Part shown: positions 1 through 8,206 of the stretch, piece by piece
Layout of the letters: each line of letters opens with the position of its first letter
Position numbering within the stretch: position 1 is the first letter of the stretch
Assembly (NCBI GenBank): GCA_964371555.1
Contig: CAYJMQ010000015.1
Coordinates: 1-38,168, forward strand
Source: CAYJMQ01 sp964371555
GTDB taxonomy: Bacteria > Bdellovibrionota > JACOXK01 > 2-02-FULL-40-11
DNA: 38,168 nucleotides
Direction: 5' to 3'
Made by a program: the position numbers and the translations under genes
Notes under the pieces: model-generated
The model's database searches: none
Told to the model about the DNA's origin: nothing
Seen by the model: only the letters and a program-made list of their open reading frames with translations

Positions 1-366
1 GGAGATGCTTCGGGACTTCGTCCCTCAGCATGACTTTTTCAGCAGAATCTACTTAGTTTTTGTCGCGAAAAGCACAAAAACTATCCTGAGCGCAGCGAAG
101 GATCGTGTGATGCTTGCCGAAAATTTCTATATGTCCAAAAGGGACGTGAAAATAGGGGGTTGTGGCATCTGGAGGTTCGATGTGTTAAAAAATAGACAAC
201 ATTATAATTTAATGAGATCTATTCCTTCAAAATACTAAATAAATTCAATAGATTATAGCTGTATCTTGTGGCATAAACTTTGCACTTTTATAAAAGCAAG
301 GGTAATCGTTCTCGTCTTAAATTAAAAGATATACGGTAAACGGAAATTTAAAAGGGGATATATCTG
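1..366. other. Intergenic region with short dispersed repeats
   Basis: I see no convincing gene here. A frame at 5-238 is open but has no ribosome binding site or recognisable protein and is mostly repeat sequence. Positions 4-34 and 84-106 carry short imperfect palindromes of the type ATCCTGAGCG...GAAGGATC, and related sequences occur at 24019-24051. Between them, positions 54-63 (TAGTTTTTGT) and 74-83 (ACAAAAACTA) form a perfect 10-bp hairpin with a 10-nt loop. The right part holds the promoter and leader of the next gene. Confidence 0.5.
266..294 (+). promoter_or_regulatory. Possible sigma70 promoter of the HEAT-repeat gene
   Basis: TTGTGG at 266-271 and TATAAA at 289-294 are separated by 17 bp. 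The predicted transcript would start near 301 and give a leader of about 65 nt before the GTG start at 367. The -35 box is only a partial match, so this is tentative. Confidence 0.35.
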
Positions 367-1674
367 GTGTTCAAGAAATATGTCTATACAGCGGTGCCAG
401 TCTATTGCCTCATTCTGGCTCTAGCCGCTTCGGTTTATGCGGATGAGATATTGGGCGAAAATGGAGACCAATCGGTTGTTTCGGAACTGATTTCTGCCCT
501 GCAAAAGGAACGTCAGAAAGGAAACGACGCAAGCTCTCAAGTCAAATCCGCGATTATGCTTGCGTTGGGGCGCCTTAAAAATCCTGACGCCGCGAGAGTC
601 CTTGTCAGTTCTCTTGCAGATAGTGACTTGAGTGAAACTGACGCAAGCGCCGCATTGATATCGATAGGAAATCCTGCCGTTCGAGAGATTTCAGAAGTTT
701 TCAATTTCAATAATAAGCGTTTTGATGATTCCACGAGATCAGAGGCATTAACGATCCTTAGAAAAATTGGGTCGCCACAAGCGATGAACGTGATTGCCAA
801 TCAAATTGGGACAACACCCCATATCTCTAGAAAGGCAGCGCGGGAACTTCTATCTCTAGATGAAACAACAGGCCTCCATATTCTTTCAGAAAAGCTTGAA
901 AGTTCAGAAATAGCTAGTAATGACAAAATGGATATTATTAGAACCATCCATCGACACGCGCCTGCCACCCAAAATACTCGAAAAATATTGGAATCTGCAT
1001 TGACTACTGATTCCAACGATGCTGATGTGAGACTTCATGCTATGGCAGCGCTTGCCGCAATCGGTGTTACAGAGCCCTTAAAAAAGGCAATTGATGGGGA
1101 TAGGGAATTGGAGGAAAAACTTTCTTCGGCGCCCCTGGCGGGCCCTGGTTTCCCGTTGTCGCAGTATGACAGCCGACGTCTCGCTGTAATGCTATGGGCG
1201 AAAATCTTTTCTGATGTAAAACCGGCACTGAAATTAAGGAGGGAATGGCAGAAAATCGGGGGATACTGGCGAGGGCGGCCAGAAGAGGATGAACTGGTAA
1301 AAGTTATCATAGATCATGGCACAGAAATGGATGTTAGAGAACTATTGGAAATAGATAAAAGGGCAAGTACAATTTTTCTCCTTCCTGCATTACTAGGATC
1401 TCAAGAGGCCACTGAAACTCTTTTAAATTTGCTACCTATATTTAAAGATGATCCTTATATGAGAATCAACATTTTATTTGTGTTGAAAGAACTTTCTGTG
1501 GATGAAAATGAGATCAAAGAAATTTTAGGGAAAGCTGTTGAAAAATCTGTTGTTTGTGAAAAAGAAAATCCGCTGCCCAGCGATATGAAAAACATTTTCA
1601 AAATGAATGAACAGGTACGAGAAATTAATAAGAAGTTTCAAGATGAGGAAAGCCATACTTCACGTAAAGAATAA
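367..1674 (+). CDS. Exported HEAT-repeat protein
   Basis: 435 residues. The N-terminus has a hydrophobic stretch ending in VYADE, a good Sec signal peptide with cleavage near residue 26, so the protein is probably periplasmic. Most of the rest consists of short paired helices with the HEAT/PBS-lyase-like pattern, for example ALGRLKNPDAARVLVSSLAD, ALISIGNPAVREI, ILRKIGSPQAMNVIANQI and AALAAIGVTEPLKKAI. Such repeats form alpha-solenoids that bind other proteins; no catalytic motif is visible. The start is a GTG preceded by AAAAGGGG at a workable distance. It stands alone, with a separate small gene after it. The partner and role are unknown. Confidence 0.75.
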   Translation: MFKKYVYTAVPVYCLILALAASVYADEILGENGDQSVVSELISALQKERQKGNDASSQVKSAIMLALGRLKNPDAARVLVSSLADSDLSETDASAALISIGNPAVREISEVFNFNNKRFDDSTRSEALTILRKIGSPQAMNVIANQIGTTPHISRKAARELLSLDETTGLHILSEKLESSEIASNDKMDIIRTIHRHAPATQNTRKILESALTTDSNDADVRLHAMAALAAIGVTEPLKKAIDGDRELEEKLSSAPLAGPGFPLSQYDSRRLAVMLWAKIFSDVKPALKLRREWQKIGGYWRGRPEEDELVKVIIDHGTEMDVRELLEIDKRASTIFLLPALLGSQEATETLLNLLPIFKDDPYMRINILFVLKELSVDENEIKEILGKAVEKSVVCEKENPLPSDMKNIFKMNEQVREINKKFQDEESHTSRKE

Positions 1675-1757
1675 CGTGACGCCCATTAAGACCCTCTTTT
1701 TTCCTCGCCTATTCTTATTGAGTTGTGTTACAGCTCAAATCTAAGGAGGGTAATGTT

Positions 1758-2036
1758 ATGAAAAAACTTTTTTTATCTGGATTGGTTTTAATATTTTTAT
1801 CCGTCATTCTTGGATGGGCGGAGGCAAGTCATCTCGAACAGGCTCTTTTTTGTGAACGGGAATACAACTTGAACGAGGCCCTGCAAACGATCAATGAAGT
1901 GCTTGGAAAATCAGGGGCTAAGGTCAAACTTGGCGGGGGGCATGAAATTACCGTAGGAACGATTTCCTCTCCGGCAGTTGCTTTTCATGATGGAAAATAC
2001 ACGGTCTGCGTAACGATTACCGGCGCTAAAGATTGA
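1758..2036 (+). CDS. Small exported protein of unknown function
   Basis: 92 residues from the ATG at 1758, which follows the strong ribosome binding site AAGGAGGG at 1743-1750; an in-frame upstream start at 1725 has no such site. The protein begins MKKLFLSGLVLIFLSVILGWAEAS, a typical Sec signal peptide, leaving about 70 residues of mature protein with a single cysteine. I recognise no domain. Its last 11 bases overlap the end of the convergent nnr gene tail to tail, so the two transcripts are antisense at their ends. A short hairpin (TTGAG...CTCAA, about 1718-1737) lies just upstream of the ribosome binding site. Confidence 0.6.
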   Translation: MKKLFLSGLVLIFLSVILGWAEASHLEQALFCEREYNLNEALQTINEVLGKSGAKVKLGGGHEITVGTISSPAVAFHDGKYTVCVTITGAKD

Positions 2037-3573
2037 AAAAAAGCTTTTCCACCCCTGATGGAATCATCTCGATAATGTCAGAGGCGATCAGGCCGCGGCT
2101 CGCATGATGTACTTCAACCCAATCATCTGCCAATTGCCCGTGTAAAAAAACGGCTGAGCAGACGGCATCATACGGCTCCATCCCCTGCCCTATAAAGCCT
2201 GCAATCATTCCGGTTAAAACATCCCCCATACCGGCTGTTGCCATTGCGGGATTACCGGTGGAATTGATACTGACCTCCCCTTTTGGACTGGCAACGACAG
2301 TGTTCGCCCCCTTGAGCGCGACAAAAACCCCATATTTTTTTGCAAAAGAACTTGGCAATTCTAAACGATTCTCCTGAACCTCCCGGGACGTTTTTTTCAT
2401 AAGCCTCGCCATTTCACCCGGATGCGGAGTGAGAATCAAAGACGATTTTGCCTTTTTCAGCCATTCAGGATGCTTTGAAACAATCGTCAGCGCATCGGCA
2501 TCTAAAATTACAGGGGCTTCTGAAGAATGGATGACCCATTTAACCAGATTCTCTGAAGTCTTTGAAAAGCCTATTCCGGGACCGATCGCAATGGCATCCT
2601 TATCTCCAAGAACTTTTTTAAAATCGGTCTCTTTTTTTGGAAATTCATCTATAAATGCCTCTTTCAGCTGAGAAAAAATAAGTTTTACATATTTGCGATC
2701 TGTCAGAAGCGTTAGAAGCCCAGCGCCAGAACGAAAGGCGGCTTTTGCCGAGATCGCGGCAGCCCCGATTTTCCCCTGGCTCCCCGCGATCATTAAAAGA
2801 TGCCCCGCCTCTCCCTTATGCATCGATTTCAAGCGTCTGGGAAGTTTTCCTCTAAAATCTTTTACTTCTGTCAAAAAAAAGGGCAAAGAGAGGGATGAAT
2901 CAGCAGAATCGAGAAGCTCTTGTGGGAAGCCGATGTTTTCGACATGAAGTTTTCCAATGTGGTTCTGTCCCGGGAAAAGAAAGAGACCGGTCTTTGGAAG
3001 CCCAAAGGTGACTGTGTGAGTTGCATGAACCGCAGCCCCCAGTTTTTTCCCTGAATCCCCGTCGATTCCCGAAGGGATATCGACTGAAATGATCTCCTTG
3101 TTAGAGCGATTCATCTCATGAATCATCTCTTTATACGGCGAACCTAATTGGGAATGAAGCCCGGTTCCCCTGATTCCGGTTCCAAAGATGGAATCTATAA
3201 TGATGTCGCAAGATTTGATGGCTCGCCTGAATATCGCCAGCTCAAATCGAAAAAAAACTTCTCCCAGCTTTTTTAGGCGCTCATAGTTGAGGCGGGAATC
3301 GGAGCCGAGATCCTCCGGAGCGGAGGACAAACAGACGGCCACGGCACACCCCTTTTGTTTTAAAAACCTCCCCGCCACAAATCCGTCGCCGGCGTTGTTT
3401 CCTTTTCCAGCCGCGATGAAGACCTTTTTCTTTGAAAGATCGGGATAAAGGCGCTCCATCAATCGATAAACGGCAGCCCCCGCGTTTTCCATAAGCGTTG
3501 AGCGCGAAATAAAAAAATCCCTCACCGCCCGCTCATCTATTTTTCGCATTTCTGTGCTGGTTACAATCTTCAT
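2026..3573 (-). CDS. nnr: Bifunctional NAD(P)H-hydrate epimerase / dehydratase
   Basis: 515 residues, the normal length for the fused repair enzyme. The N-terminal half (about 1-220) is the YjeF_N epimerase, with AAGKGNNAGDGFVAGR and SVDIPSGIDGDSG. The C-terminal half (about 240-510) is the ribokinase-like ADP-dependent dehydratase, with LTPHPGEMARL and the nucleotide-site motif GNPAMATAGMGDVLTGMIAG. The enzyme converts damaged hydrated NADH or NADPH back to the active cofactor in the cytoplasm. It is the last gene of the minus-strand operon; its start overlaps the acpS stop by 4 bases, which suggests translational coupling. Identification is firm. Confidence 0.95.
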   Translation of the reverse strand: MKIVTSTEMRKIDERAVRDFFISRSTLMENAGAAVYRLMERLYPDLSKKKVFIAAGKGNNAGDGFVAGRFLKQKGCAVAVCLSSAPEDLGSDSRLNYERLKKLGEVFFRFELAIFRRAIKSCDIIIDSIFGTGIRGTGLHSQLGSPYKEMIHEMNRSNKEIISVDIPSGIDGDSGKKLGAAVHATHTVTFGLPKTGLFLFPGQNHIGKLHVENIGFPQELLDSADSSLSLPFFLTEVKDFRGKLPRRLKSMHKGEAGHLLMIAGSQGKIGAAAISAKAAFRSGAGLLTLLTDRKYVKLIFSQLKEAFIDEFPKKETDFKKVLGDKDAIAIGPGIGFSKTSENLVKWVIHSSEAPVILDADALTIVSKHPEWLKKAKSSLILTPHPGEMARLMKKTSREVQENRLELPSSFAKKYGVFVALKGANTVVASPKGEVSINSTGNPAMATAGMGDVLTGMIAGFIGQGMEPYDAVCSAVFLHGQLADDWVEVHHASRGLIASDIIEMIPSGVEKLFFNL

Positions 3574-3956
3574 TTTTCTAAAATAACAGAGGCAATGGCG
3601 TAATGTTCTTCGTCAGACAAAGAGAGATAAATTTTTTTAACCCCTTTTTTCTTTGCAATGCCTAACGTTCTTCCTTTCAAATGAAGCATCGGCGCCCCCG
3701 ATTTTTTGACCCCTACCTCAATTTCAGAGAGCCTGATACCATTTGATACCCCGGTTTCCAGCGCCTTGAGCAATGCCTCTTTGGCCGCAAACCGGGATGC
3801 AAAATGAAGGAACGCGTTTTTCTTCTTTTTTTTGCAATACTCAATCTCTTTTGGCGTATAAATCTTTTTTAAAAAATGTGCGTTCCATTTTTTGATCATC
3901 CCCTGAACGCGCTTCACAGAAACAATATCAATTCCATGTCCCAGATTCATCTTCAT
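3570..3956 (-). CDS. acpS: Holo-[acyl-carrier-protein] synthase
   Basis: 128 residues, the usual AcpS size. It transfers 4'-phosphopantetheine from coenzyme A to the serine of acyl carrier protein, which activates fatty acid synthesis. Family hallmarks are the N-terminal GIDIVSVKR (metal-binding Asp) and the RFAAKEALLKALETG motif. The start overlaps the pdxJ stop by 4 bases and the end overlaps the nnr start by 4 bases. The pdxJ-acpS-nnr order is a common bacterial arrangement and supports all three calls. Confidence 0.95.
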   Translation of the reverse strand: MKMNLGHGIDIVSVKRVQGMIKKWNAHFLKKIYTPKEIEYCKKKKKNAFLHFASRFAAKEALLKALETGVSNGIRLSEIEVGVKKSGAPMLHLKGRTLGIAKKKGVKKIYLSLSDEEHYAIASVILEK

Positions 3957-4663
3957 CTGATGAGACCGACCATCTCACGCACAGCCTGTTCAAGCCCTAC
4001 CAAAACAGCCCGACAAATAATGGAATGACCGATGTTAAATTCATGAATATAGGGGTGTCTCGCAAGCGGGAGAATGTTTTGATAGTCAAGACCATGCCCC
4101 GCATTGCAAGTGAGCCCGGCCTCTTTGGCATGCTGAATCGATTTTAAAATCTTTTCGAGTTCTTGTTTCCGATCGTATGGTTTTGCGCCGCAATATTTCC
4201 CTGTGTGAATTTCAACCATCTCCGCGCCGACTTTTTTTGAGGCTTCAATCTGGTGAAAATCAGGCTCTATAAATAAGGACACAGCTATCCCCCGTTCCTT
4301 CAGTCGCTCAATCGCCGACCGGATTCTATTTTCATTGGAAATGACGTTAAGCCCCCCTTCTGTGGTAATCTCTTCCCTTCGTTCAGGGACAAAACAGACG
4401 GTATCTGGGTGTAAGTCAGAGGCAATCTGAACCATCTCCTCTGTCACCGCCATCTCAAGATTAAGTTTCGTCTGAATCGTCTCCCGAAGAAGCCGAACGT
4501 CACGATCGCAAATGTGTCTTCTGTCTTCCCGAAGATGCACGGTAATTCCGTCTGCCCCCGCAAGCTCACAGATTCCTGCCGCCTGGACCGGCTCGGGAAA
4601 CTTTGTCCCCCGAAGTTGTCTCAGAGTGGCAATATGATCAATATTGACCCCCAGTTTTGGCAT
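3953..4663 (-). CDS. pdxJ: Pyridoxine 5'-phosphate synthase
   Basis: 236 residues. PdxJ condenses 3-amino-2-oxopropyl phosphate with 1-deoxyxylulose 5-phosphate to make pyridoxine 5'-phosphate in the DXP-dependent vitamin B6 pathway. The N-terminus LGVNIDHIATLRQLRG and the barrel motifs AGADGITVHLREDRRHI, NLEMAV and CNAGHGLDYQN are diagnostic. The start follows directly on the glmM stop with no spacer. Length and motifs are complete and nothing unusual is seen. Confidence 0.96.
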   Translation of the reverse strand: MPKLGVNIDHIATLRQLRGTKFPEPVQAAGICELAGADGITVHLREDRRHICDRDVRLLRETIQTKLNLEMAVTEEMVQIASDLHPDTVCFVPERREEITTEGGLNVISNENRIRSAIERLKERGIAVSLFIEPDFHQIEASKKVGAEMVEIHTGKYCGAKPYDRKQELEKILKSIQHAKEAGLTCNAGHGLDYQNILPLARHPYIHEFNIGHSIICRAVLVGLEQAVREMVGLIR

Positions 4664-6034
4664 TTACGAAAGCTCTCCCCTTAAACTTTCAGCCAGATCG
4701 TATGCTAACTTTTCGATCTCCATTTCATTTTCCCCTTCGATCATCACCCTTGCGAGATTTTCAGTTCCCGAATAACGAACCAAAATACGCCCCTGCGGGG
4801 CGCTCCCCTTTCCTGAAAGAAGTTTTTCGATCTCTTTTATTTTTTTCGATGTATTGGCGAGTGTTTCAAACGGTCTTTTTTCTTTAACCTTCACATTGAG
4901 AAGAATTTGTGGAATTTTTTGAACAACCTGTGACAGCTCGGACAAAGATCTCTGTTTTTCCTGGATGATAGAAACGAGATGAAGCGCGGAAAGAATCCCA
5001 TCGCCCGTCGTGCTGTAATCGAGAAAGATCAGATGGCCGCTTTGCTCGCCGCCAAAGTTATACTGGCGCTTTCTCATCTCCTCTACGACGAAGCGATCCC
5101 CCACTTCCGTCCGAATCAGCCGGATATTGCCGCTCTTTAACGCGCGCTCCAATCCCAAATTACTCATCTGGGTTGACACAACGGTTTCCTTTGCAAGCTT
5201 TTTTTTCTCGTGAAGTGAGAGCGCCAGGATCGCCATCAGGTAATCCCCATCCCGAACGATCCCTTTTTCATCCACGGCAATGATCCGGTCAGCATCCCCA
5301 TCCCAGGCAATCCCCAGATCGGCCCCTGTTTCAAGAACCCGCCTGGCGAGCTTTTCCGGCGCCGTTGATCCACATTGGTCATTAATATTCATTCCATTCG
5401 GCTCGGCACAAATCACTTCTACCGTCCCCCCCAGCTCTTCAAAAACTGCAGGCCCAACCTCATAAGCCGCTCCATGCGCGCAATCGAGAATAATTTTTAG
5501 CCCCTTTAATGTGAGATGTTTTGGAAAACTATTTTTTAAAGATTCGATGTAACGTCCCGCTGAATCTTTTATCAACTTTATTTTTTTAACTTCACGGGGG
5601 GATTCGAAAGCATGGGAGGCGCTCTCAACAAACGTTTCAATTTTATTCTCCCACTCATCTGAAATTTTAAATCCATCTGACGAAAAAATTTTCACGCCAT
5701 TGTCACGATAGAGGTTGTGAGAAGCCGAAATCACAATTCCCGCGTGCGCGAGCATGGCTCTCGTTATAAAAGCGATTCCGGGGGTTGGAAGTTCGCCCAC
5801 AAGATAAACCCCGCCCCCCTGTGAGCAGATACCGGCCGCCAGCGCGTCTTCAATCATCGGTCCCGAAATTCGGGTATCGCGCCCAATGACGATCCTGATA
5901 TCGTCACCGGGATAAACTTCTTTTAAAAGGGTTACCAGCGCCTGACCCACCCGGATTAAAACCTCAGGCACCATCGGATGCAGATTGGCAATCCCCCGAA
6001 TGCCATCCGTGCCGAACAAACGTTTTGTATTCAC
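4664..6034 (-). CDS. glmM: Phosphoglucosamine mutase
   Basis: 456 residues. GlmM interconverts glucosamine-6-phosphate and glucosamine-1-phosphate on the way to UDP-GlcNAc for peptidoglycan and lipopolysaccharide. It opens with the typical LFGTDGIRG. The phosphoserine loop is ISASHN with the active Ser near residue 105; the family usually has ASHNP, here ASHNL. The metal-binding loop is DGDADR and the phosphate-binding loop near the C-terminus is RYSGTEN. It sits 13 bp after cdaR, the classic cdaA-cdaR-glmM order in which c-di-AMP synthesis and GlmM are physically linked. A GC-rich palindromic stretch at 4789-4804 encodes the SAPQG loop just before the C-terminal motif. Confidence 0.96.
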   Translation of the reverse strand: MNTKRLFGTDGIRGIANLHPMVPEVLIRVGQALVTLLKEVYPGDDIRIVIGRDTRISGPMIEDALAAGICSQGGGVYLVGELPTPGIAFITRAMLAHAGIVISASHNLYRDNGVKIFSSDGFKISDEWENKIETFVESASHAFESPREVKKIKLIKDSAGRYIESLKNSFPKHLTLKGLKIILDCAHGAAYEVGPAVFEELGGTVEVICAEPNGMNINDQCGSTAPEKLARRVLETGADLGIAWDGDADRIIAVDEKGIVRDGDYLMAILALSLHEKKKLAKETVVSTQMSNLGLERALKSGNIRLIRTEVGDRFVVEEMRKRQYNFGGEQSGHLIFLDYSTTGDGILSALHLVSIIQEKQRSLSELSQVVQKIPQILLNVKVKEKRPFETLANTSKKIKEIEKLLSGKGSAPQGRILVRYSGTENLARVMIEGENEMEIEKLAYDLAESLRGELS

Positions 6035-6047
6035 GTGATACTTTCCT

Positions 6048-6488
6048 CTATTTATTGTTTTTATTCCTAAAAGGGGTCAACGGTTTGCTGGGGGGCTCGG
6101 GAATCCTTTCAATCTTCGGGTAGAGGGTTGCCGGGCTGATACTTAAAACAATGATTTCTCTTGGCAAATTGAGCTCCTTGGGATTAATCCGGATAATCGA
6201 AAGCCCCGGCTGCGCGTTTGTTAAATTAACCCGGTATGTATAATCCTGCCCGGAGACAAGACCGATGGCTGTCTTTGTGCCTGAAAGAACAAGTTCAAAT
6301 TCATACGGAAGCTCATTTGAAATGATCGTTTTTTCCGGAAGGGAATATTCGATCTTGATTCGTTTCGAGATTTGAACCGACTCCCCGGCAACGAGAATAA
6401 AAAGGGTGAGCGCAATGATTGCCGCAATTATTTTTAGGGAAAAATTCTGAATGAAGGCCTTCATGAAAAAAGATTTCACTGATCTCAT
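6048..6488 (-). CDS. cdaR: YbbR/CdaR-type regulator of the diadenylate cyclase
   Basis: 146 residues from the ATG at 6488, chosen because its ATGA overlaps the cdaA stop by 4 bases. One N-terminal membrane segment (NFSLKIIAAIIALTLFILVAG, about residues 13-33) is followed by an outward-facing beta-rich region with the YbbR pattern (ISKRIKIEYSLPEKTIISNELPYEFELVLSGT). It appears to hold a single YbbR domain, whereas Firmicute CdaR proteins have three or four, so it is a short version. Homologues modulate the membrane cyclase CdaA. The C-terminal tail is basic and proline-rich. The neighbours make the assignment solid even though the domain itself diverges quickly. Confidence 0.85.
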   Translation of the reverse strand: MRSVKSFFMKAFIQNFSLKIIAAIIALTLFILVAGESVQISKRIKIEYSLPEKTIISNELPYEFELVLSGTKTAIGLVSGQDYTYRVNLTNAQPGLSIIRINPKELNLPREIIVLSISPATLYPKIERIPEPPSKPLTPFRNKNNK

Positions 6489-7279
6489 GCGGCTGCCCCA
6501 ATTACATTGGTTGTTTTGCGTTCGAGAAGCCCAAGAATCAGAGCCCGCAAATGTGCCTGATCGGTTCCTTTCATAACCTTCCCTTCCACGATGAGCGATA
6601 CCTCTGCCGTCTCTTCGGAAACCACAATAATCAGGGCATCTGTCTGTTCTGAAAGTCCCAATGCCGCGCGATGCCTGGAACCGTATTGTTTGGGTATATT
6701 TGCCGATTGAGAAACAGGAAGAAAGCATCCTGCCGCCGTAATCCTCCCCCCCTGAATAATTGCCGCCCCGTCATGAAGCGGACCGTATGGCAGGAAAATA
6801 GTGATTAAAAGATCGTGATCAACCTTGGCATCGAGGGTGATCCCCTCTTCAATGAAATTTCGAAGTCCTGTTTCTCTTTCAATCGCGATAATCGCCCCCA
6901 CCCGTTTTTGAGTCATGAGAAACGCGGCTCTGAGCACCTCATCGATCACATGGATATCTTCCATCTTTCTCATCCCGGAAAAGAATGGATTGCGGCCAAA
7001 ATGCGCAAGCGCCCGGCGGATATCGTCCTGGAAAATAATGATGAGAATAATCACCAAAGGGCTAAGAATTTCTTTGAGCAGAATGTAGAGTGTGTAGAAT
7101 CCCAAATGCTTCGCCAGCAAAAACATGGCGATTATAATCCCAAAACCGGTCAATATCTGAATCGCCCGGGTCCCTTTAATAACAAGAAGAATACGATAGA
7201 TCAGATAATAGATAATCAAAAAATCAAAGACATCCTGCCATCGGATGTATTGAATCAGGGAGGCAAAATATCCGGTCAT
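6485..7279 (-). CDS. cdaA: Membrane diadenylate cyclase
   Basis: 264 residues. CdaA makes the second messenger c-di-AMP from two ATP. Three hydrophobic helices fill about residues 15-80 (FLIIYYLIYRILLVI, ILTGFGIIIAMFLLA, LSPLVIILIIIF). The DisA_N catalytic domain follows, with the DGA motif at about 170-172 (PLHDGAAII) and the RHR motif at about 202-204 (SRHRAALGLSE). All catalytic motifs are intact. Its start overlaps the folP stop by 4 bases and its end overlaps cdaR by 4. This context (folP-cdaA-cdaR-glmM) ties c-di-AMP to envelope and folate functions, as in many bacteria. Confidence 0.96.
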   Translation of the reverse strand: MTGYFASLIQYIRWQDVFDFLIIYYLIYRILLVIKGTRAIQILTGFGIIIAMFLLAKHLGFYTLYILLKEILSPLVIILIIIFQDDIRRALAHFGRNPFFSGMRKMEDIHVIDEVLRAAFLMTQKRVGAIIAIERETGLRNFIEEGITLDAKVDHDLLITIFLPYGPLHDGAAIIQGGRITAAGCFLPVSQSANIPKQYGSRHRAALGLSEQTDALIIVVSEETAEVSLIVEGKVMKGTDQAHLRALILGLLERKTTNVIGAAA

Positions 7280-8169
7280 GATTCAATCCTCATTTGAGGG
7301 CCTCTTATGACAGCATTACAGAGCTTGAGCGCCTTTTTTGTCTCCAAAACATCGTGAACCCTAAAAAACCGAACCCCACAAACATAGCTCCAGACTGCGC
7401 AAGCGAGACTCTGTCCCAGCCGATCCCCGGGGCCAGAGTCGCCGGCAAAATGTCCGAGAAAAGATTTCCGGGAGGCTCCGATAAGTAACGGCAAACCAAG
7501 ATTCCCAAAAGTTTTAAGCGACCGAAGGATCTCTAAGTTATGAAGAACTGTTTTTCCAAAACCAATGCCTGGATCAAGGATCAAACGTTCGGATCCAATT
7601 CCATTCTGCTCTGCGAATGCGATTTGTTTTTTAAAAAAATCGCGGATTTCCTGAGTAACATTTTGGTAGGCTGGACGCTCCTGCATCTCTTTAGGGGTCC
7701 CCTGAATATGCGTTAACACATATCGAACGTGAGAGCTCGCAATGACTTCGACCATTGCCGGATCCATTGTCAAACCACTGATATCATTTACAACGTCCGC
7801 CCCCGCGTCAATCGCGGCTCTTGCCACCACTGATTTTGTCGTATCGATTGAAATGGGAACCGGAATCCTCGGCGCCAGATATTCAATCACTGGAATCACG
7901 CGGCCGCATTCATCCTCCGCGGAAATCCTTTCAGACCCCGGGCGGGTTGATTCTCCCCCCACGTCGATCATGTCGGCCCCTTCGTCAATCAGCTGATATG
8001 CCCGATCAATCGCTTTTTCTTTTGAGAAAAACCTTCCGCCATCATAGAACGAATCGGGCGTCACATTCAGAATCCCCACGATTTCGTAGCCCACGTCTTC
8101 GCAGCCAAAATCTTCGTAGCCAAAATCTTCGTAGGAAGATAAACTTTTAGAACCTTGAGAACTTTTCAT
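7276..8169 (-). CDS. folP: Dihydropteroate synthase
   Basis: 297 residues from the ATG at 8169, which has AAGGAA about 8 nt upstream and does not overlap ftsH; the frame is open further up but that part lies inside ftsH. FolP joins para-aminobenzoate to the pterin diphosphate in folate synthesis and is the sulfonamide target. Motifs: EIVGILNVTPDSFYDGG, DVGGESTRPGS, VNDISG, DPGIGFGKT and GASRKSFLG. Odd feature: just before the core, residues 12-28 are a repeated YEDFG-type peptide made by a 15-bp tandem repeat at 8090-8134, which lengthens the N-terminal linker. Confidence 0.94.
   Translation of the reverse strand: MKSSQGSKSLSSYEDFGYEDFGCEDVGYEIVGILNVTPDSFYDGGRFFSKEKAIDRAYQLIDEGADMIDVGGESTRPGSERISAEDECGRVIPVIEYLAPRIPVPISIDTTKSVVARAAIDAGADVVNDISGLTMDPAMVEVIASSHVRYVLTHIQGTPKEMQERPAYQNVTQEIRDFFKKQIAFAEQNGIGSERLILDPGIGFGKTVLHNLEILRSLKTFGNLGLPLLIGASRKSFLGHFAGDSGPGDRLGQSLACAVWSYVCGVRFFRVHDVLETKKALKLCNAVIRGPQMRIES
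8090..8134 (-). repeat. 15-bp tandem repeat inside folP
   Basis: Two perfect copies of CCAAAATCTTCGTAG (plus-strand reading, 8105-8119 and 8120-8134) are preceded by one imperfect copy at 8090-8104. The unit is five codons, so changes in copy number would keep the reading frame and only alter the length of the acidic linker before the folate-binding core. Confidence 0.8.
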
Positions 8170-8206
8170 AAATATTTCCTTGGAATAATTCTTTAGGGTT
8201 AATTTT

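Noticed and set aside
5..238. Open frame of 77 codons near the window start
   Set aside because: No ribosome binding site or known motif, and most of it is made of dispersed repeat palindromes.
6815..7297. 160-codon plus-strand frame opposite cdaA
   Set aside because: Lies entirely across a well-supported gene in the operon; composition follows the antisense of cdaA.
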